Of a stretch of 64,000 nucleotides of DNA, positions 8,494-17,341 are shown piece by piece. This DNA comes from PALSA-894 sp963757565 (GTDB lineage Bacteria; Pseudomonadota; Alphaproteobacteria; Rhizobiales; Xanthobacteraceae). Location of the stretch: positions 992,001-1,056,000 of the forward strand of contig CAVWSB010000011.1 in assembly GCA_963757565.1 (NCBI GenBank), given 5' to 3'. Position numbers and translations under genes: made by a program. A model generated the notes under the pieces. The model searched no databases and was not told where the DNA came from. It was given only the letters and a program-made list of their open reading frames with translations. Positions within the stretch are counted from its first letter, which is position 1. Each line of letters starts with the position of its first letter.

Positions 8494-9536
8494 TGGCGGA
8501 CGCCGTGCATCCGGTGCTCGCCATCGAAAATCTGCGCGTTGTATTTCATGGCGACCGGGGCCGCCGCACCGTCGCGGTGGATGGCGTGGACCTCACGCTC
8601 GCGCGCGGCAGTACGCTCGGGATCGTCGGCAAATCCGGCAGCGGCAAGAGCGTGACCTCGCTGGCCGTCATGGGGCTACTGCCGACCAGCGCGGAAGTGA
8701 GCGGCCGCGTGACATTCGACCGGATATCGCTGCTCGATCTGGACGACCGCCCGTTGCGTGATCTGCGCGGTGACCGCGTGGCGATGATCTTTCAGGAGCC
8801 GATGACATCGCTCAATCCAAGCTACACCATCGGGGAGCAGATCATCGAAGTGCTGGTGCGCCATCGCGGGCTGTCGGAGAAACAGGCGCGCGAGAAGGCA
8901 ATCGCTCTTCTCAAGCGCGCCGGCATCCCGTCGCCAGCCGAACGCATCGACGACTATCCGCACAAGCTCTCCGGCGGCATGCGCCAGCGCGCGATGATCG
9001 CGATTGCGCTCGCCTGCGATCCGGAACTGCTGATCGCCGACGAGCCTACCACCGCGCTCGACGTGACGATCCAGGCGCAGATCCTCGACCTGATGCGCGA
9101 CCTTAAGCGCACCAGCGGCGCGGCGATCATCCTGATCACGCATGATCTCGGCGTGGTCGCCGAGGTGTGCGACGAAGTCGCCGTGATGTATGCGGGCGAG
9201 ATCGTCGAACGCGCGCCGGCCGATGCGCTGTTCGAGGCGCCCGAGCATCCCTACACCGTCGGGCTGCTCGCCTCGATCCCGCGCCTCGACGTGCGTACGG
9301 ACCGGCTCGCTGCGATCGATGGCGTATTGCCCGACATGACCGCGCCACCGGTTGGCTGCCGTTTCGCGGCCCGCTGCCCGTTCGTCCTCGAAGCGTGCCG
9401 CGCCGCGCCGCCCCCAGTCGTCGATCTCGGCGGGCGCTGGACGCGCTGCTTGCGCGCGCCGCTGGAAAAGCTGGTGCATGATCCCGAAAAGTGGGAACCG
9501 GTTTTCGGACAGGATCATGCACCCACGAGAACTTAG
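8493..9536 (+). CDS. Peptide ABC transporter ATP-binding protein (OppD/DppD type)
   Basis: A 347-residue ATPase of the oligopeptide/dipeptide/opine family. Walker A GKSGSGKS is at residues 46-53, then FQEPMTSLNP (Q-loop), LSGGMRQR (signature), DEPTTALD (Walker B) and the C-terminal Opp/Dpp domain with the Cys pattern GCRFAARCPF. The ATG at 8493 overlaps the DUF1028 stop. The last 20 or so residues (VHDPEKWEPVFGQDH) are unlike the family and are encoded by a palindromic repeat (9475-9521) that has entered the 3' end of the gene. Confidence 0.93.
   Translation: MADAVHPVLAIENLRVVFHGDRGRRTVAVDGVDLTLARGSTLGIVGKSGSGKSVTSLAVMGLLPTSAEVSGRVTFDRISLLDLDDRPLRDLRGDRVAMIFQEPMTSLNPSYTIGEQIIEVLVRHRGLSEKQAREKAIALLKRAGIPSPAERIDDYPHKLSGGMRQRAMIAIALACDPELLIADEPTTALDVTIQAQILDLMRDLKRTSGAAIILITHDLGVVAEVCDEVAVMYAGEIVERAPADALFEAPEHPYTVGLLASIPRLDVRTDRLAAIDGVLPDMTAPPVGCRFAARCPFVLEACRAAPPPVVDLGGRWTRCLRAPLEKLVHDPEKWEPVFGQDHAPTRT
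9475..9521. repeat. Palindromic repetitive element inside the 3' end of an ABC ATPase gene
   Basis: The outer arms are TGCATGATCC and GGATCATGCA (9475-9484 and 9512-9521); an inner pair CGAAAA/TTTTCG surrounds a core with AACCGGTT. This is the widespread Rhizobiales element with a CCGAAAACCGGTTCCC core, here in coding sequence: it supplies the C-terminal tail of the OppD-type ATPase. Recognition as a family is from memory; the inverted structure is seen directly. Confidence 0.75.
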
Positions 9537-9539
9537 TCC

Positions 9540-10655
9540 ATGACCGCGCTGGTCGAAGCCGAAGGACTGGTGAAGAAGTTCGTCGCGCGCCGCTCGATCT
9601 TCGGCAGCCCGATCTCGCATGTGAACGCGGTCGATGGCGTGAGCTTTACCGTGCAGGCCGGTAAGACGCTGGCGCTGGTCGGCGAATCGGGCTCGGGCAA
9701 GTCGACGGTCGGCCGGCTGGTGCTGCGGCTGATCGAGGCGACCGCGGGTCGCGTGCGCTTCGATGGGCAGGATGTATTCGCGCTGAGTGAAGCAGATGTG
9801 CGCGCCTATCGCCGGCAGGCACAGCTTGTGTTCCAGGACCCGTATGCCTCGCTCAATCCGCGCATGACGGTCGCCGGCATCCTCGCCGAGCCGATCGCGC
9901 TACACAGCATCGTGCCGCCGGCGCAGCGCCGGGCGCGCGTCGCCGAACTGATGGATCTGGTCGGGCTGGAGCCGCGCTTTGCGCCACGCTACCCGCATGA
10001 ATTTTCCGGCGGGCAGCGCCAGCGCATCGTGATCGCACGCGCGCTCGCGGTCGAGCCGAAGCTGATCGTGTGCGACGAGCCGGTCTCGGCGCTCGACGTG
10101 TCGATCCGCTCGCAGGTGCTCAACCTGCTGCGCGATCTGCAGCAGCGGCTCGGGCTCGCTTACATCTTCATCTCGCACGACCTCGCGGTGGTGAAGCACA
10201 TCGCCGACGAGGTCGCCGTGATGTATCTCGGGCGCATCGTCGAGACCGCACCGACCGACGAACTGTTCGCAAACCCGCGCCATCCCTACACGCAGGCGCT
10301 GCTCTCCGCGATCCCCGTGCCGCGACCGCGCGCGAGGCGCGACCGCACCATCCTGCAAGGCGACGTGCCGAGTCCGATCAATCCGCCGTCGGGCTGTCAC
10401 CTGCATTTGCGCTGCCCGCACGCAATCGAGCGCTGCCGGGTCGAGCGCCCCGCACTGATCGTCGACGGCGCGCATGCGACAGCATGTCACCGCTGGCCGG
10501 AACTGCCGCCGGTCGCCCCAACCCCTGCGGAGAGTGGCCGCTCGCCAAGTTTTGAGCGATTGATCGAGGCATTTGCCCATCCGATGGACGTGCCGGCGGA
10601 GTCCGGTGTTGATACAGTTGGGCAAGGGCGCGAGACAGCGCCCGCCAGACAGTGA
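9540..10655 (+). CDS. Peptide ABC transporter ATP-binding protein (OppF/DppF type)
   Basis: A 371-residue second ATPase of the same importer. Walker A GESGSGKS is at residues 48-55; FQDPYASLNPR, FSGGQRQR and DEPVSALD follow, with the Opp/Dpp C-terminal motif INPPSGCHLHLRCP. It starts 3 bases after the previous stop. About 45 residues after the normal end (HRWPELP) look low in similarity to the family and may be an extension by read-through into formerly intergenic DNA. Confidence 0.92.
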   Translation: MTALVEAEGLVKKFVARRSIFGSPISHVNAVDGVSFTVQAGKTLALVGESGSGKSTVGRLVLRLIEATAGRVRFDGQDVFALSEADVRAYRRQAQLVFQDPYASLNPRMTVAGILAEPIALHSIVPPAQRRARVAELMDLVGLEPRFAPRYPHEFSGGQRQRIVIARALAVEPKLIVCDEPVSALDVSIRSQVLNLLRDLQQRLGLAYIFISHDLAVVKHIADEVAVMYLGRIVETAPTDELFANPRHPYTQALLSAIPVPRPRARRDRTILQGDVPSPINPPSGCHLHLRCPHAIERCRVERPALIVDGAHATACHRWPELPPVAPTPAESGRSPSFERLIEAFAHPMDVPAESGVDTVGQGRETAPARQ

Positions 10656-10665
10656 GGGGTGTTTC

Positions 10666-12177
10666 ATGAAAGCTTTGCGCCTCGCGGCGGCTGCCGCGCT
10701 TGTGGCGTTGACCTGCGGCACGGCCGCGGCGCAGTCCAACCTGCGGATCGGCCTCGCCGAAGACCCCGACGTGCTTGATCCGACGCTCGCGCGCACCTAC
10801 GTGGGGCGCATCGTGTTCGCGTCGATCTGCGACAAGCTTTTCGACGTGGACGCGAGCCTGAAGGTCATCCCGCAGCTCGCGCTGTCGCAGGAGACGGCGC
10901 CGGACGGAAAGTCCGTCGCCATCAAGCTGCGGCCGAACGTGAAATTCCACGACGGCGAGACGCTCGACGCCGAGGCAGCGAAATTCTCGATCGAGCGGCA
11001 CATGACCATGCAGGGCTCGTTCCGCAAGCCGGAGCTCGCCGCCGTCGACCATGTCGAGGTGGTCGATCCGCTCACCATCAAGCTCGTTCTCAAGACGCCG
11101 TTCTCGCCGCTGATCGCGCAATTGACCGACCGCGCCGGCATGATGGTTTCGCCAAAAGCCGCGAAGGAAGCCGGCGACAAGTTCGGTCTGCATCCGGTGT
11201 GCGCCGGTCCTTACAAGTTCGTCGAGCGCGTGCAGCAGGACCGCATCGTGGTCGAGAAGTTCGCCGACTACTGGGACAAGGACAGGCTGCACATCGACCG
11301 CATCACCTATCTGCCGATCGTGGACGCGACCGTGCGGCTCGCGAACCTCAAGTCCGGCGGCCTCGACCTGATCGAGCGCCTGAACGCAACCGACATTAAG
11401 GCTGTGAAGGATGATCGCAGCCTCAAGCTCAGCGAACTGCCGGACCTGAGCTATTTCGGTCTCACCATCAATCTCGCGAACGGCGATAAGGCGAAGAACC
11501 CGCTCGGCCAGAACGCCAAAGTGCGTCAGGCGCTCGATCTCGCGATCGACCGCGAGGCGCTCAATCAGGTCGTTTTCAACGGCGAGTTCGTGCCCGGCAA
11601 TCAGTGGATCAGCCCGACGAATGCCTATTACCAGCAAAGCGTCCCGGTGCCGAAGCGCGATGTTGCAAGGGCGAAGGCGCTGATCAAGGAAGCCGGCGTG
11701 CAGACGCCGATCGTCGTCGATTTCATGGTGCCGCAGGGCGCGGAGAACAAGGCGGTCTCGGAGGTGGTGCAGGCGATGGCGGCCGAAGCCGGCTTCGACC
11801 TGAAAATCCGCGTGACCGAGTTTGCCACCTCGCTCAAGACGGCCGAGCAGGGGGACTATCAGCTCTATTTCATCGGCTGGAGCGGCCGCACCGATCCGGA
11901 CGGAAACATTTACATCTTCGAGAAAACCAAGGCGCCGCAGAACGTGACCGGTTTCTCCAATCCGGAGGTCGACAAGGCGCTCGACGATGCGCGGCTCACC
12001 TCCGACGTCGCCGCCCGAAAGGCGATCTACGAGAAGGCCGCGAAGATCCTGCTCGCCGACAATCCAATTCTTTATCTCTATCACCGCAAGGTCCTCATCG
12101 CGCAGACGACGAAGATCGACGGCTTTGTGCCGGTGCCGGACGGTCTGGTGCGCGTCGTCGGGCTGAGGTTCAAATAG
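10666..12177 (+). CDS. Peptide ABC transporter substrate-binding protein (SBP family 5)
   Basis: A 503-residue periplasmic binding protein of the peptide/opine/nickel family. The start at 10666 follows GAGGGGT and gives a clear Sec signal peptide (MKALRLAAAAALVALTCG, cleavage expected after AAA at about residue 23); an upstream in-frame ATG would bury it. The family pattern LRPNVKFHDGETLDAE, with SIERHM after it, is present. It delivers its ligand to the permeases that follow. From the neighbours a gamma-glutamyl peptide, glutathione or other modified peptide is likely, but the pocket cannot be read. Confidence 0.92.
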   Translation: MKALRLAAAAALVALTCGTAAAQSNLRIGLAEDPDVLDPTLARTYVGRIVFASICDKLFDVDASLKVIPQLALSQETAPDGKSVAIKLRPNVKFHDGETLDAEAAKFSIERHMTMQGSFRKPELAAVDHVEVVDPLTIKLVLKTPFSPLIAQLTDRAGMMVSPKAAKEAGDKFGLHPVCAGPYKFVERVQQDRIVVEKFADYWDKDRLHIDRITYLPIVDATVRLANLKSGGLDLIERLNATDIKAVKDDRSLKLSELPDLSYFGLTINLANGDKAKNPLGQNAKVRQALDLAIDREALNQVVFNGEFVPGNQWISPTNAYYQQSVPVPKRDVARAKALIKEAGVQTPIVVDFMVPQGAENKAVSEVVQAMAAEAGFDLKIRVTEFATSLKTAEQGDYQLYFIGWSGRTDPDGNIYIFEKTKAPQNVTGFSNPEVDKALDDARLTSDVAARKAIYEKAAKILLADNPILYLYHRKVLIAQTTKIDGFVPVPDGLVRVVGLRFK

Positions 12178-13119
12178 TTGCTCACGTTCCTCGCCAAGCG
12201 CCTGCTGCAACTGATCCCGACACTTTTCTTTGTGTCGGTCCTGATCTTTTCGCTGCAGCACCTGCTGCCGGGTGACCCGGCGCTAATCATGGCAGGCGAG
12301 GATCGCGACCCGGCGGTGATCGAGCAGATCCGCAAGCAGTACCGGCTCGATCAGCCGTTGCCAGTACAATATGTCTATTGGATCAAGGGCGTGTTGTCGG
12401 GTGATCTCGGCGAGTCGATCCGCAACAAGCAGCGCGTGCTCGACCTTGTTCTGCAGAAGCTGCCTGTCACCATGCAGCTTGCCGCGATGGCGATCGTCAT
12501 CGCGCTCTCGATCGGCATCACGGCGGGCATCGTCTCGGCGGTCTATCGCGACACGCCGCTCGACTATGCGGCCAACGTGTTCGCGCTGTGGGGGCTGTCT
12601 ACGCCGAACTTCTGGCTCGGCATCATGATGATCTTCCTGTTCTCGGTTGAGCTCGGCTGGCTGCCGCCTTCGGGCTACGTGCCGCTGACGGAGGACTGGC
12701 GGCAGAGCCTCGCCACCACGATCATGCCGGCGTTCGTGCTCGGCAACGCGATTGCGGCGGTTCTGATGCGCCACACGCGCAGCGCCATGCTGCAGGCGCT
12801 CAACAGCGATTATGTGCGCACCGCGCGCGCCAAAGGTCTGCTTGAGCGCTCGGTCATTCTCAAGCACGCGATGCGCAATGCGCTGACGCCAGTGATCACG
12901 CTCGGTGCACTCGAATTCGGCACGTTGCTGTCGGGCGCGGTCCTGACCGAGCAGATCTTCACCATTCCGGGCTTCGGCAAGCTTATTATCGATGCGGTGT
13001 TCAACCGCGACTACGCGGTGGTGCAGGGCGTCGTACTGGTCACCGCCACGACCTACATCACGCTCAATCTCGTTGCCGACCTGCTCTACGTGCTGGTCAA
13101 TCCGCGGCTGAGGGCATGA
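12178..13119 (+). CDS. Peptide ABC transporter permease (DppB type)
   Basis: A 313-residue inner-membrane permease. The start is a TTG directly after the TAG of the binding-protein gene; no ATG gives the family N-terminus MLTFLAKRLLQLIPTLF. It has six membrane segments, the LPGDPA motif near residue 30, and the cytoplasmic EAA-type loop (DYVRTARAKGLLERSVI). The stop overlaps the next gene by four bases (ATGA). Confidence 0.92.
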   Translation: MLTFLAKRLLQLIPTLFFVSVLIFSLQHLLPGDPALIMAGEDRDPAVIEQIRKQYRLDQPLPVQYVYWIKGVLSGDLGESIRNKQRVLDLVLQKLPVTMQLAAMAIVIALSIGITAGIVSAVYRDTPLDYAANVFALWGLSTPNFWLGIMMIFLFSVELGWLPPSGYVPLTEDWRQSLATTIMPAFVLGNAIAAVLMRHTRSAMLQALNSDYVRTARAKGLLERSVILKHAMRNALTPVITLGALEFGTLLSGAVLTEQIFTIPGFGKLIIDAVFNRDYAVVQGVVLVTATTYITLNLVADLLYVLVNPRLRA

Positions 13120-14012
13120 TGGCTGACGTCCCTTACAATCCCGCGCTGATCGCCAGGCGTGCCGACGAGACGATCGAGAGCCCGACACGCCGCGCGCTGC
13201 GCCGGCTCAAGCGCCGCAAGGGCGCCGTCGCCGGCCTCATCGTCATCGCGCTGTTCGTTTTCGTCGCGATCTTTGCGCCGCTGATTGCGCCGTTCGACCC
13301 GGCGGCGCAGAGCTGGAGCGCGGTGCGCAAGGCGCCGTCCACGCTGCACTGGCTCGGCACCGACGATGTCGGACGTGACGTGCTCGCCCGCGTGATGTTC
13401 GGTGCACGCGCCTCACTGCTTGCGGGCGTCATCTCGGTTGCCATCGCGCTCTCAATCGGCGTGCCGCTCGGGCTGATCGCGGGATATATAGGCGGGTGGA
13501 CGGATGCGCTGATCTCGCGCATCACTGACGCGATGCTGGCGGTGCCGTTCCTCATTCTGGCGATCGCGCTCGCGGCATTCCTCGGGCCGAGCCTGACCAA
13601 CGCCATGATCGCGATCGGCGTCTCGACCACGCCGATCTTCGTACGGCTCACGCGCGGACAGGTGATGGCCGTGAAGGTCGAGGATTACGTCGAGGCGGCA
13701 CGCGCCATCGGCAATCCGCGCTGGCGCATCGCGCTGTTTCACATCCTGCCGAATATCCTACCGGCCCTCCTGGTACAGGGCACGCTCTCGATCGCAGCCG
13801 CCATCATCGCGGAGGCGGCCCTCTCGTTCCTCGGGCTCGGGCAGCAACCGCCCGCGCCCTCGTGGGGATCGATGCTCAACTCGGCGCAGCGTTTCCTCAC
13901 CACCGCGTCGTGGATGGCGATCTGGCCGGGTCTCGCGATCTTCCTCACCGTGTTGTCGTTCAACCTGGTCGGCGACGGATTGCGCGATGCGCTCGATCCC
14001 AAGGAACGTTAG
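13116..14012 (+). CDS. Peptide ABC transporter permease (DppC type)
   Basis: A 298-residue inner-membrane permease, partner of the DppB-type protein. It has the N-terminal basic segment RRLKRRKGAVAGL before the first membrane helix, the marker HWLGTDDVGRDVLARV, the coupling loop DYVEAARAIGNPRWRI and GDGLRDALDPK at the C-terminus. A second ATG at 13119 is equally possible. Last gene of the seven-gene operon that starts at 5915; 31 bases separate it from a convergent gene. Confidence 0.92.
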   Translation: MMADVPYNPALIARRADETIESPTRRALRRLKRRKGAVAGLIVIALFVFVAIFAPLIAPFDPAAQSWSAVRKAPSTLHWLGTDDVGRDVLARVMFGARASLLAGVISVAIALSIGVPLGLIAGYIGGWTDALISRITDAMLAVPFLILAIALAAFLGPSLTNAMIAIGVSTTPIFVRLTRGQVMAVKVEDYVEAARAIGNPRWRIALFHILPNILPALLVQGTLSIAAAIIAEAALSFLGLGQQPPAPSWGSMLNSAQRFLTTASWMAIWPGLAIFLTVLSFNLVGDGLRDALDPKER

Positions 14013-14043
14013 AGCCTGGCGATAGAGCGCATCGCGCTGGTCG

Positions 14044-14817
14044 TTACAGCGTGTTGCCGGCCGGCTGCTGCTGCGGTGCATTTTCAGTGCGGTCGTCCTG
14101 CCGATCGTCGCGCCGCTCGTCACGGCGATCGTGCCCGCGGCGGCCTTCGCCACGGAAGCCGTCCATGCCTGGTCCCATCATGCCCGGCCGCATCATGCGC
14201 GACTGCGTCATCGCGAGACGGGCCTTCTGCTCATCGTTGAGCGAGCCGTAGTAAGTGTCCATTGCCGGGCGCAGCGTTCGGACCGCATCGAGCATCGCGG
14301 AGAGCCGCTTCTCGGCATTGGCAAGCCGTCCGGTCGGCGTCGCGGCCCGCTCGGCCGGGCAGGCCGTGCGCATGATGTCGTGTGCCTTGGCCGAAGCTTC
14401 CTTGAGCTTGTCGAGGTTCGGCCGTTGCTCTGCGGTCGGCTGGGTCGCGCGTTCGAGACGGTTGATCAGGCGGTTGCCCATCTGGTCGCCGTTCGGCCCG
14501 CAGATCCGCGCCATCATCCCGCGGCCATGCATGCCGCGTTGGCCCCTGTGTTCGCCGAAACGCCGCCCGCGCATACCGCGTTCATCGTCGCCGTCGCGGT
14601 TGCCGAACTGGCGCCAGCCGTGCCAGCGGCGCCAGCGCGGGCCGTCCTCGTCGGAATAGCGATCGCGCGGGCCGCCGCGCCAGTCGAGGCCTCGACCGTC
14701 GCGGCCGGCCTGCGGAGCCGGAGTATTGTCATTTTGCTGTTGCGCGATCGCCGGGATCGCGACGGCGGCCGCGACCACAAGCGCCGCGGCGCACAGGGCT
14801 GGTTTCAGGAAGGGCAT
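14044..14817 (-). CDS. Spy/CpxP-like (LTXXQ motif) periplasmic protein
   Basis: A 257-residue exported protein. A signal peptide is visible (MPFLKPALCAAALVVAAAVA, cleavage expected after AIA). The start at 14817 follows GGAGAA; an upstream in-frame ATG at 14925 lacks support. The mature part begins with a long Arg/Gly/Asp/Met-rich segment and then a helical domain containing MDTYYGSLNDEQKARL, the LTXXQ pattern of Spy/CpxP chaperones; the C-terminus is again highly charged (repeated RRD/DDR). Spy proteins protect periplasmic proteins or sense envelope stress. It is monocistronic and convergent with the peptide-transporter operon. Confidence 0.75.
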   Translation of the reverse strand: MPFLKPALCAAALVVAAAVAIPAIAQQQNDNTPAPQAGRDGRGLDWRGGPRDRYSDEDGPRWRRWHGWRQFGNRDGDDERGMRGRRFGEHRGQRGMHGRGMMARICGPNGDQMGNRLINRLERATQPTAEQRPNLDKLKEASAKAHDIMRTACPAERAATPTGRLANAEKRLSAMLDAVRTLRPAMDTYYGSLNDEQKARLAMTQSRMMRPGMMGPGMDGFRGEGRRGHDRRDERRDDRQDDRTENAPQQQPAGNTL

Positions 14818-14975
14818 CGGTGTTCTCCAAGGCAAGGCGGCGATGGCCGCGAGCTTCGTGCTCCCATGCAAAATACTCATTCCATCCTTGGCGGAATGAA
14901 GGCGGCTAAGCCCTCGCCACAACATGAAATTCCCGTCATATGTATCGGCAAAGCCAAACCATTCAGGAGTTGTTC

Positions 14976-16133
14976 ATGACGTCAGCCGCGCAGGGCGAAA
15001 ATGCCGTGGTCGAATGGCTCAGAGGCCAACAGGGCGCGATGCTCAAGCTGCTCGAGGAGATCGTGAACATCGATGGCGGCTCCTACGACAAGGCCGGAGT
15101 CGATGCGGTCGGCGTGCGGCTTCGCAGTTTCCTCGAAGGCGAGGGGATCGCTTGCGAGGTAATCGAGAACGAGGCATTCGGCGACGCGCTGCGCGCGACA
15201 GTCGGCGGCCCGTCGAACGCCGCAATCATGCTGATGGGGCATCGCGACACGGTGTTTCCGAAAGGCGAGCCGACGCGCCGCCCATTCAAGATCGAGAATG
15301 GCAGGGCGTACGGGCCCGGCGTCGCCGATATGAAGGCAGGATTGGTGATGAATGCCTTCGTCCTCGCGGCGTTCAACAAGTTCGGCGGTGCGCCTGCGCC
15401 GCTCGTCGGGCTGTTCACCTCTGACGAAGAGATCGGCTCGCCAGCGTGCCGGCCGATCATCGAAGCAGAAGCAAGACGCGCACGCGCCGTTTTCAACTCC
15501 GAGCCCGGCAGGCCGAGCGGCAATGTAGTGAGCGGCCGAAAGGGCGGCGTCTTCATGAAGATGGAGATCACCGGCAAGGCGGCGCATTCGGGCGGCAATT
15601 ATGCGGAGGGCATCTCGGCGATCGAAGAACTCGCCCGCAAGATCACGGCCCTGCATGCGATCACCGATCTGACCAAGGGCACGACGGTGAATGTCGGACT
15701 GATCTCCGGCGGACAGACCGTCAATACCGTCGCACCATGGGCGAAATGCGAGATCGACTTGCGTTATGTCACGCCCCCGGATCGCGACACAGCAATGGAG
15801 AAGATCGAGCGCATCGTTTCGACCGTGAGCGTGCCGGGCACCAGCGCGAAGCTGGAGATCGCTGGCGAGTTCAAGCCGCTGGTCGAGACGCCGGATTCAA
15901 AGCGCCTTTTCGAGCATTACGCGGCCTGCGCCAAGAACCTCGATCTCAAAGTGGAAGGCGAATTCACCGGCGGCTGCGCGGACTCCGGGTTTACCGCGGG
16001 CGTGGGTACGCCGACCATCTGCGCGGTCGGTCCGGTGGGCGGCAAGGCGCACACGCCGGATGAATATCTCGACGTGGACTCACTGGTACCGCGCGCGCAA
16101 ACGCTGGCGCTTGCGGTCGCGCGATTGACTTGA
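14976..16133 (+). CDS. M20 family metallopeptidase (glutamate carboxypeptidase-like)
   Basis: A 385-residue cytoplasmic zinc exopeptidase of the M20 family, closest in layout to carboxypeptidase G2, which removes C-terminal glutamate. Metal-ligand and catalytic positions are visible: His89 and Asp91 (GHRDTVF), bridging Asp118 (GVADMKAG), catalytic Glu151 with ligand Glu152 (SDEEIGS), and His359 (GKAHTPDEY). The dimerisation domain starts around GKAAHSGGNY. The start at 14976 follows AGGAG; an in-frame ATG at 14940 is less likely. It is followed by an Old Yellow Enzyme and another M20 amidohydrolase on the same strand. Confidence 0.88.
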   Translation: MTSAAQGENAVVEWLRGQQGAMLKLLEEIVNIDGGSYDKAGVDAVGVRLRSFLEGEGIACEVIENEAFGDALRATVGGPSNAAIMLMGHRDTVFPKGEPTRRPFKIENGRAYGPGVADMKAGLVMNAFVLAAFNKFGGAPAPLVGLFTSDEEIGSPACRPIIEAEARRARAVFNSEPGRPSGNVVSGRKGGVFMKMEITGKAAHSGGNYAEGISAIEELARKITALHAITDLTKGTTVNVGLISGGQTVNTVAPWAKCEIDLRYVTPPDRDTAMEKIERIVSTVSVPGTSAKLEIAGEFKPLVETPDSKRLFEHYAACAKNLDLKVEGEFTGGCADSGFTAGVGTPTICAVGPVGGKAHTPDEYLDVDSLVPRAQTLALAVARLT

Positions 16134-16199
16134 GCTTGACCCGCCGCCATCTATGGCCCGCCGGCCTCTAAATTCCTCCACACCATCGAGCACCCATTC

Positions 16200-17315
16200 A
16201 TGACCAGCGCACTGTTTTCGCCTTACAAAATCAATGGCCTTGAACTCGCCAACCGGATCATCGTTGCGCCGATGTGCCAGTATTCGGCCGACGACGGCGT
16301 GCCGAGCCCCTGGCACATCACGCATCTCGGCATGCTGGCGAATTCCGGCGCGTCGATGGTGGTGGTCGAGGCGAGCGGCGTCGAGCGCATCGGACGCATC
16401 ACACATGGCTGCACCGGGATCTATTCGGATGCGTGTGAGGACGCATTCGCCCGCATCATCGCGCATTGCAAGCGCATCGGGACCGCGAAGTTCGGCATCC
16501 AGATCGGGCATGCTGGCCGCAAGGCCTCCTCGCAACGCCCTTGGGAAGGCGGCGTCGGCCTGAAGGCGGAACAGGATCCGTGGCCGACAGTCGGTCCCTC
16601 GGCCATCGCGCCGGGCGCCGCATGGCCCGCGCCACGCGCGATGGACGAAGCCGACATGAACCGCGTGCGCGATGCGTTCGTGAACGCCGCGAAGCGTTCG
16701 TTGCGCGCGGGTTTCGACGAGATCGAGTTGCACATGGCGCACGGCTATTTGTTGCACTCGTTCGTCTCGCCGATCTCGAACAAGCGCAACGACTCCTATG
16801 GCGGTTCGCTGGAAGGCCGCATGAAATTCCCGCTCGAAGTCTTGAGTGCTGTTCGCGCCGCGTTGCCAAAGGGCTTCCCCCTCGGCGCGCGCATCTCGGC
16901 GACCGACTGGATGGAGGGCGGCCTCACCGGCGACGACAGCGTCGTATGGGTGAAGGCCATGAAGGATGTCGGCCTCGATTTCGTCTGCGTTTCCTCGGGC
17001 GGGGTCACTGCTGAAGTTCGTACCCCGACGACGCCCGGGTACAACGTACCGGTCGCCGAGCAGATCAAGCGTGAGACCGGCATCGCGACGCGCGCGGTCG
17101 GATTGATCGCCACGCCGAAGCAGGCCGAGGAGATCGTTGCGAGCGGCAAGGCCGACATGATCGCACTCGGCCGCGCCATGCTGGATGAGCCGCATTGGGC
17201 GTGGCGTGCGGCGCACGAACTTGGCGCTGAGGTCGCACGCCCGAACCAGTATCTGCGCACGTCCGCGAAGATGTGGCCCGGCGTAGGCTACCGCGACAAG
17301 GCATCTGCCGCGTGA
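16200..17315 (+). CDS. NADH:flavin oxidoreductase, Old Yellow Enzyme family (YqjM/NamA-like)
   Basis: A 371-residue FMN-dependent ene-reductase that reduces activated C=C bonds. It has the thermophilic-like/YqjM class markers: Cys26 and Tyr28 in PMCQYSA, GHAGRKAS, and the substrate-anchoring His178/His181 in HMAHGYL, followed by SPISNKRNDSYGGS. GRAMLDEPHW near the C-terminus holds the FMN phosphate. No signal peptide. The physiological substrate is not evident from the neighbours, which are amidohydrolases. Confidence 0.9.
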   Translation: MTSALFSPYKINGLELANRIIVAPMCQYSADDGVPSPWHITHLGMLANSGASMVVVEASGVERIGRITHGCTGIYSDACEDAFARIIAHCKRIGTAKFGIQIGHAGRKASSQRPWEGGVGLKAEQDPWPTVGPSAIAPGAAWPAPRAMDEADMNRVRDAFVNAAKRSLRAGFDEIELHMAHGYLLHSFVSPISNKRNDSYGGSLEGRMKFPLEVLSAVRAALPKGFPLGARISATDWMEGGLTGDDSVVWVKAMKDVGLDFVCVSSGGVTAEVRTPTTPGYNVPVAEQIKRETGIATRAVGLIATPKQAEEIVASGKADMIALGRAMLDEPHWAWRAAHELGAEVARPNQYLRTSAKMWPGVGYRDKASAA

Positions 17316-17341
17316 CGCGGCAGTTCTGATCGCGAGGGGCG

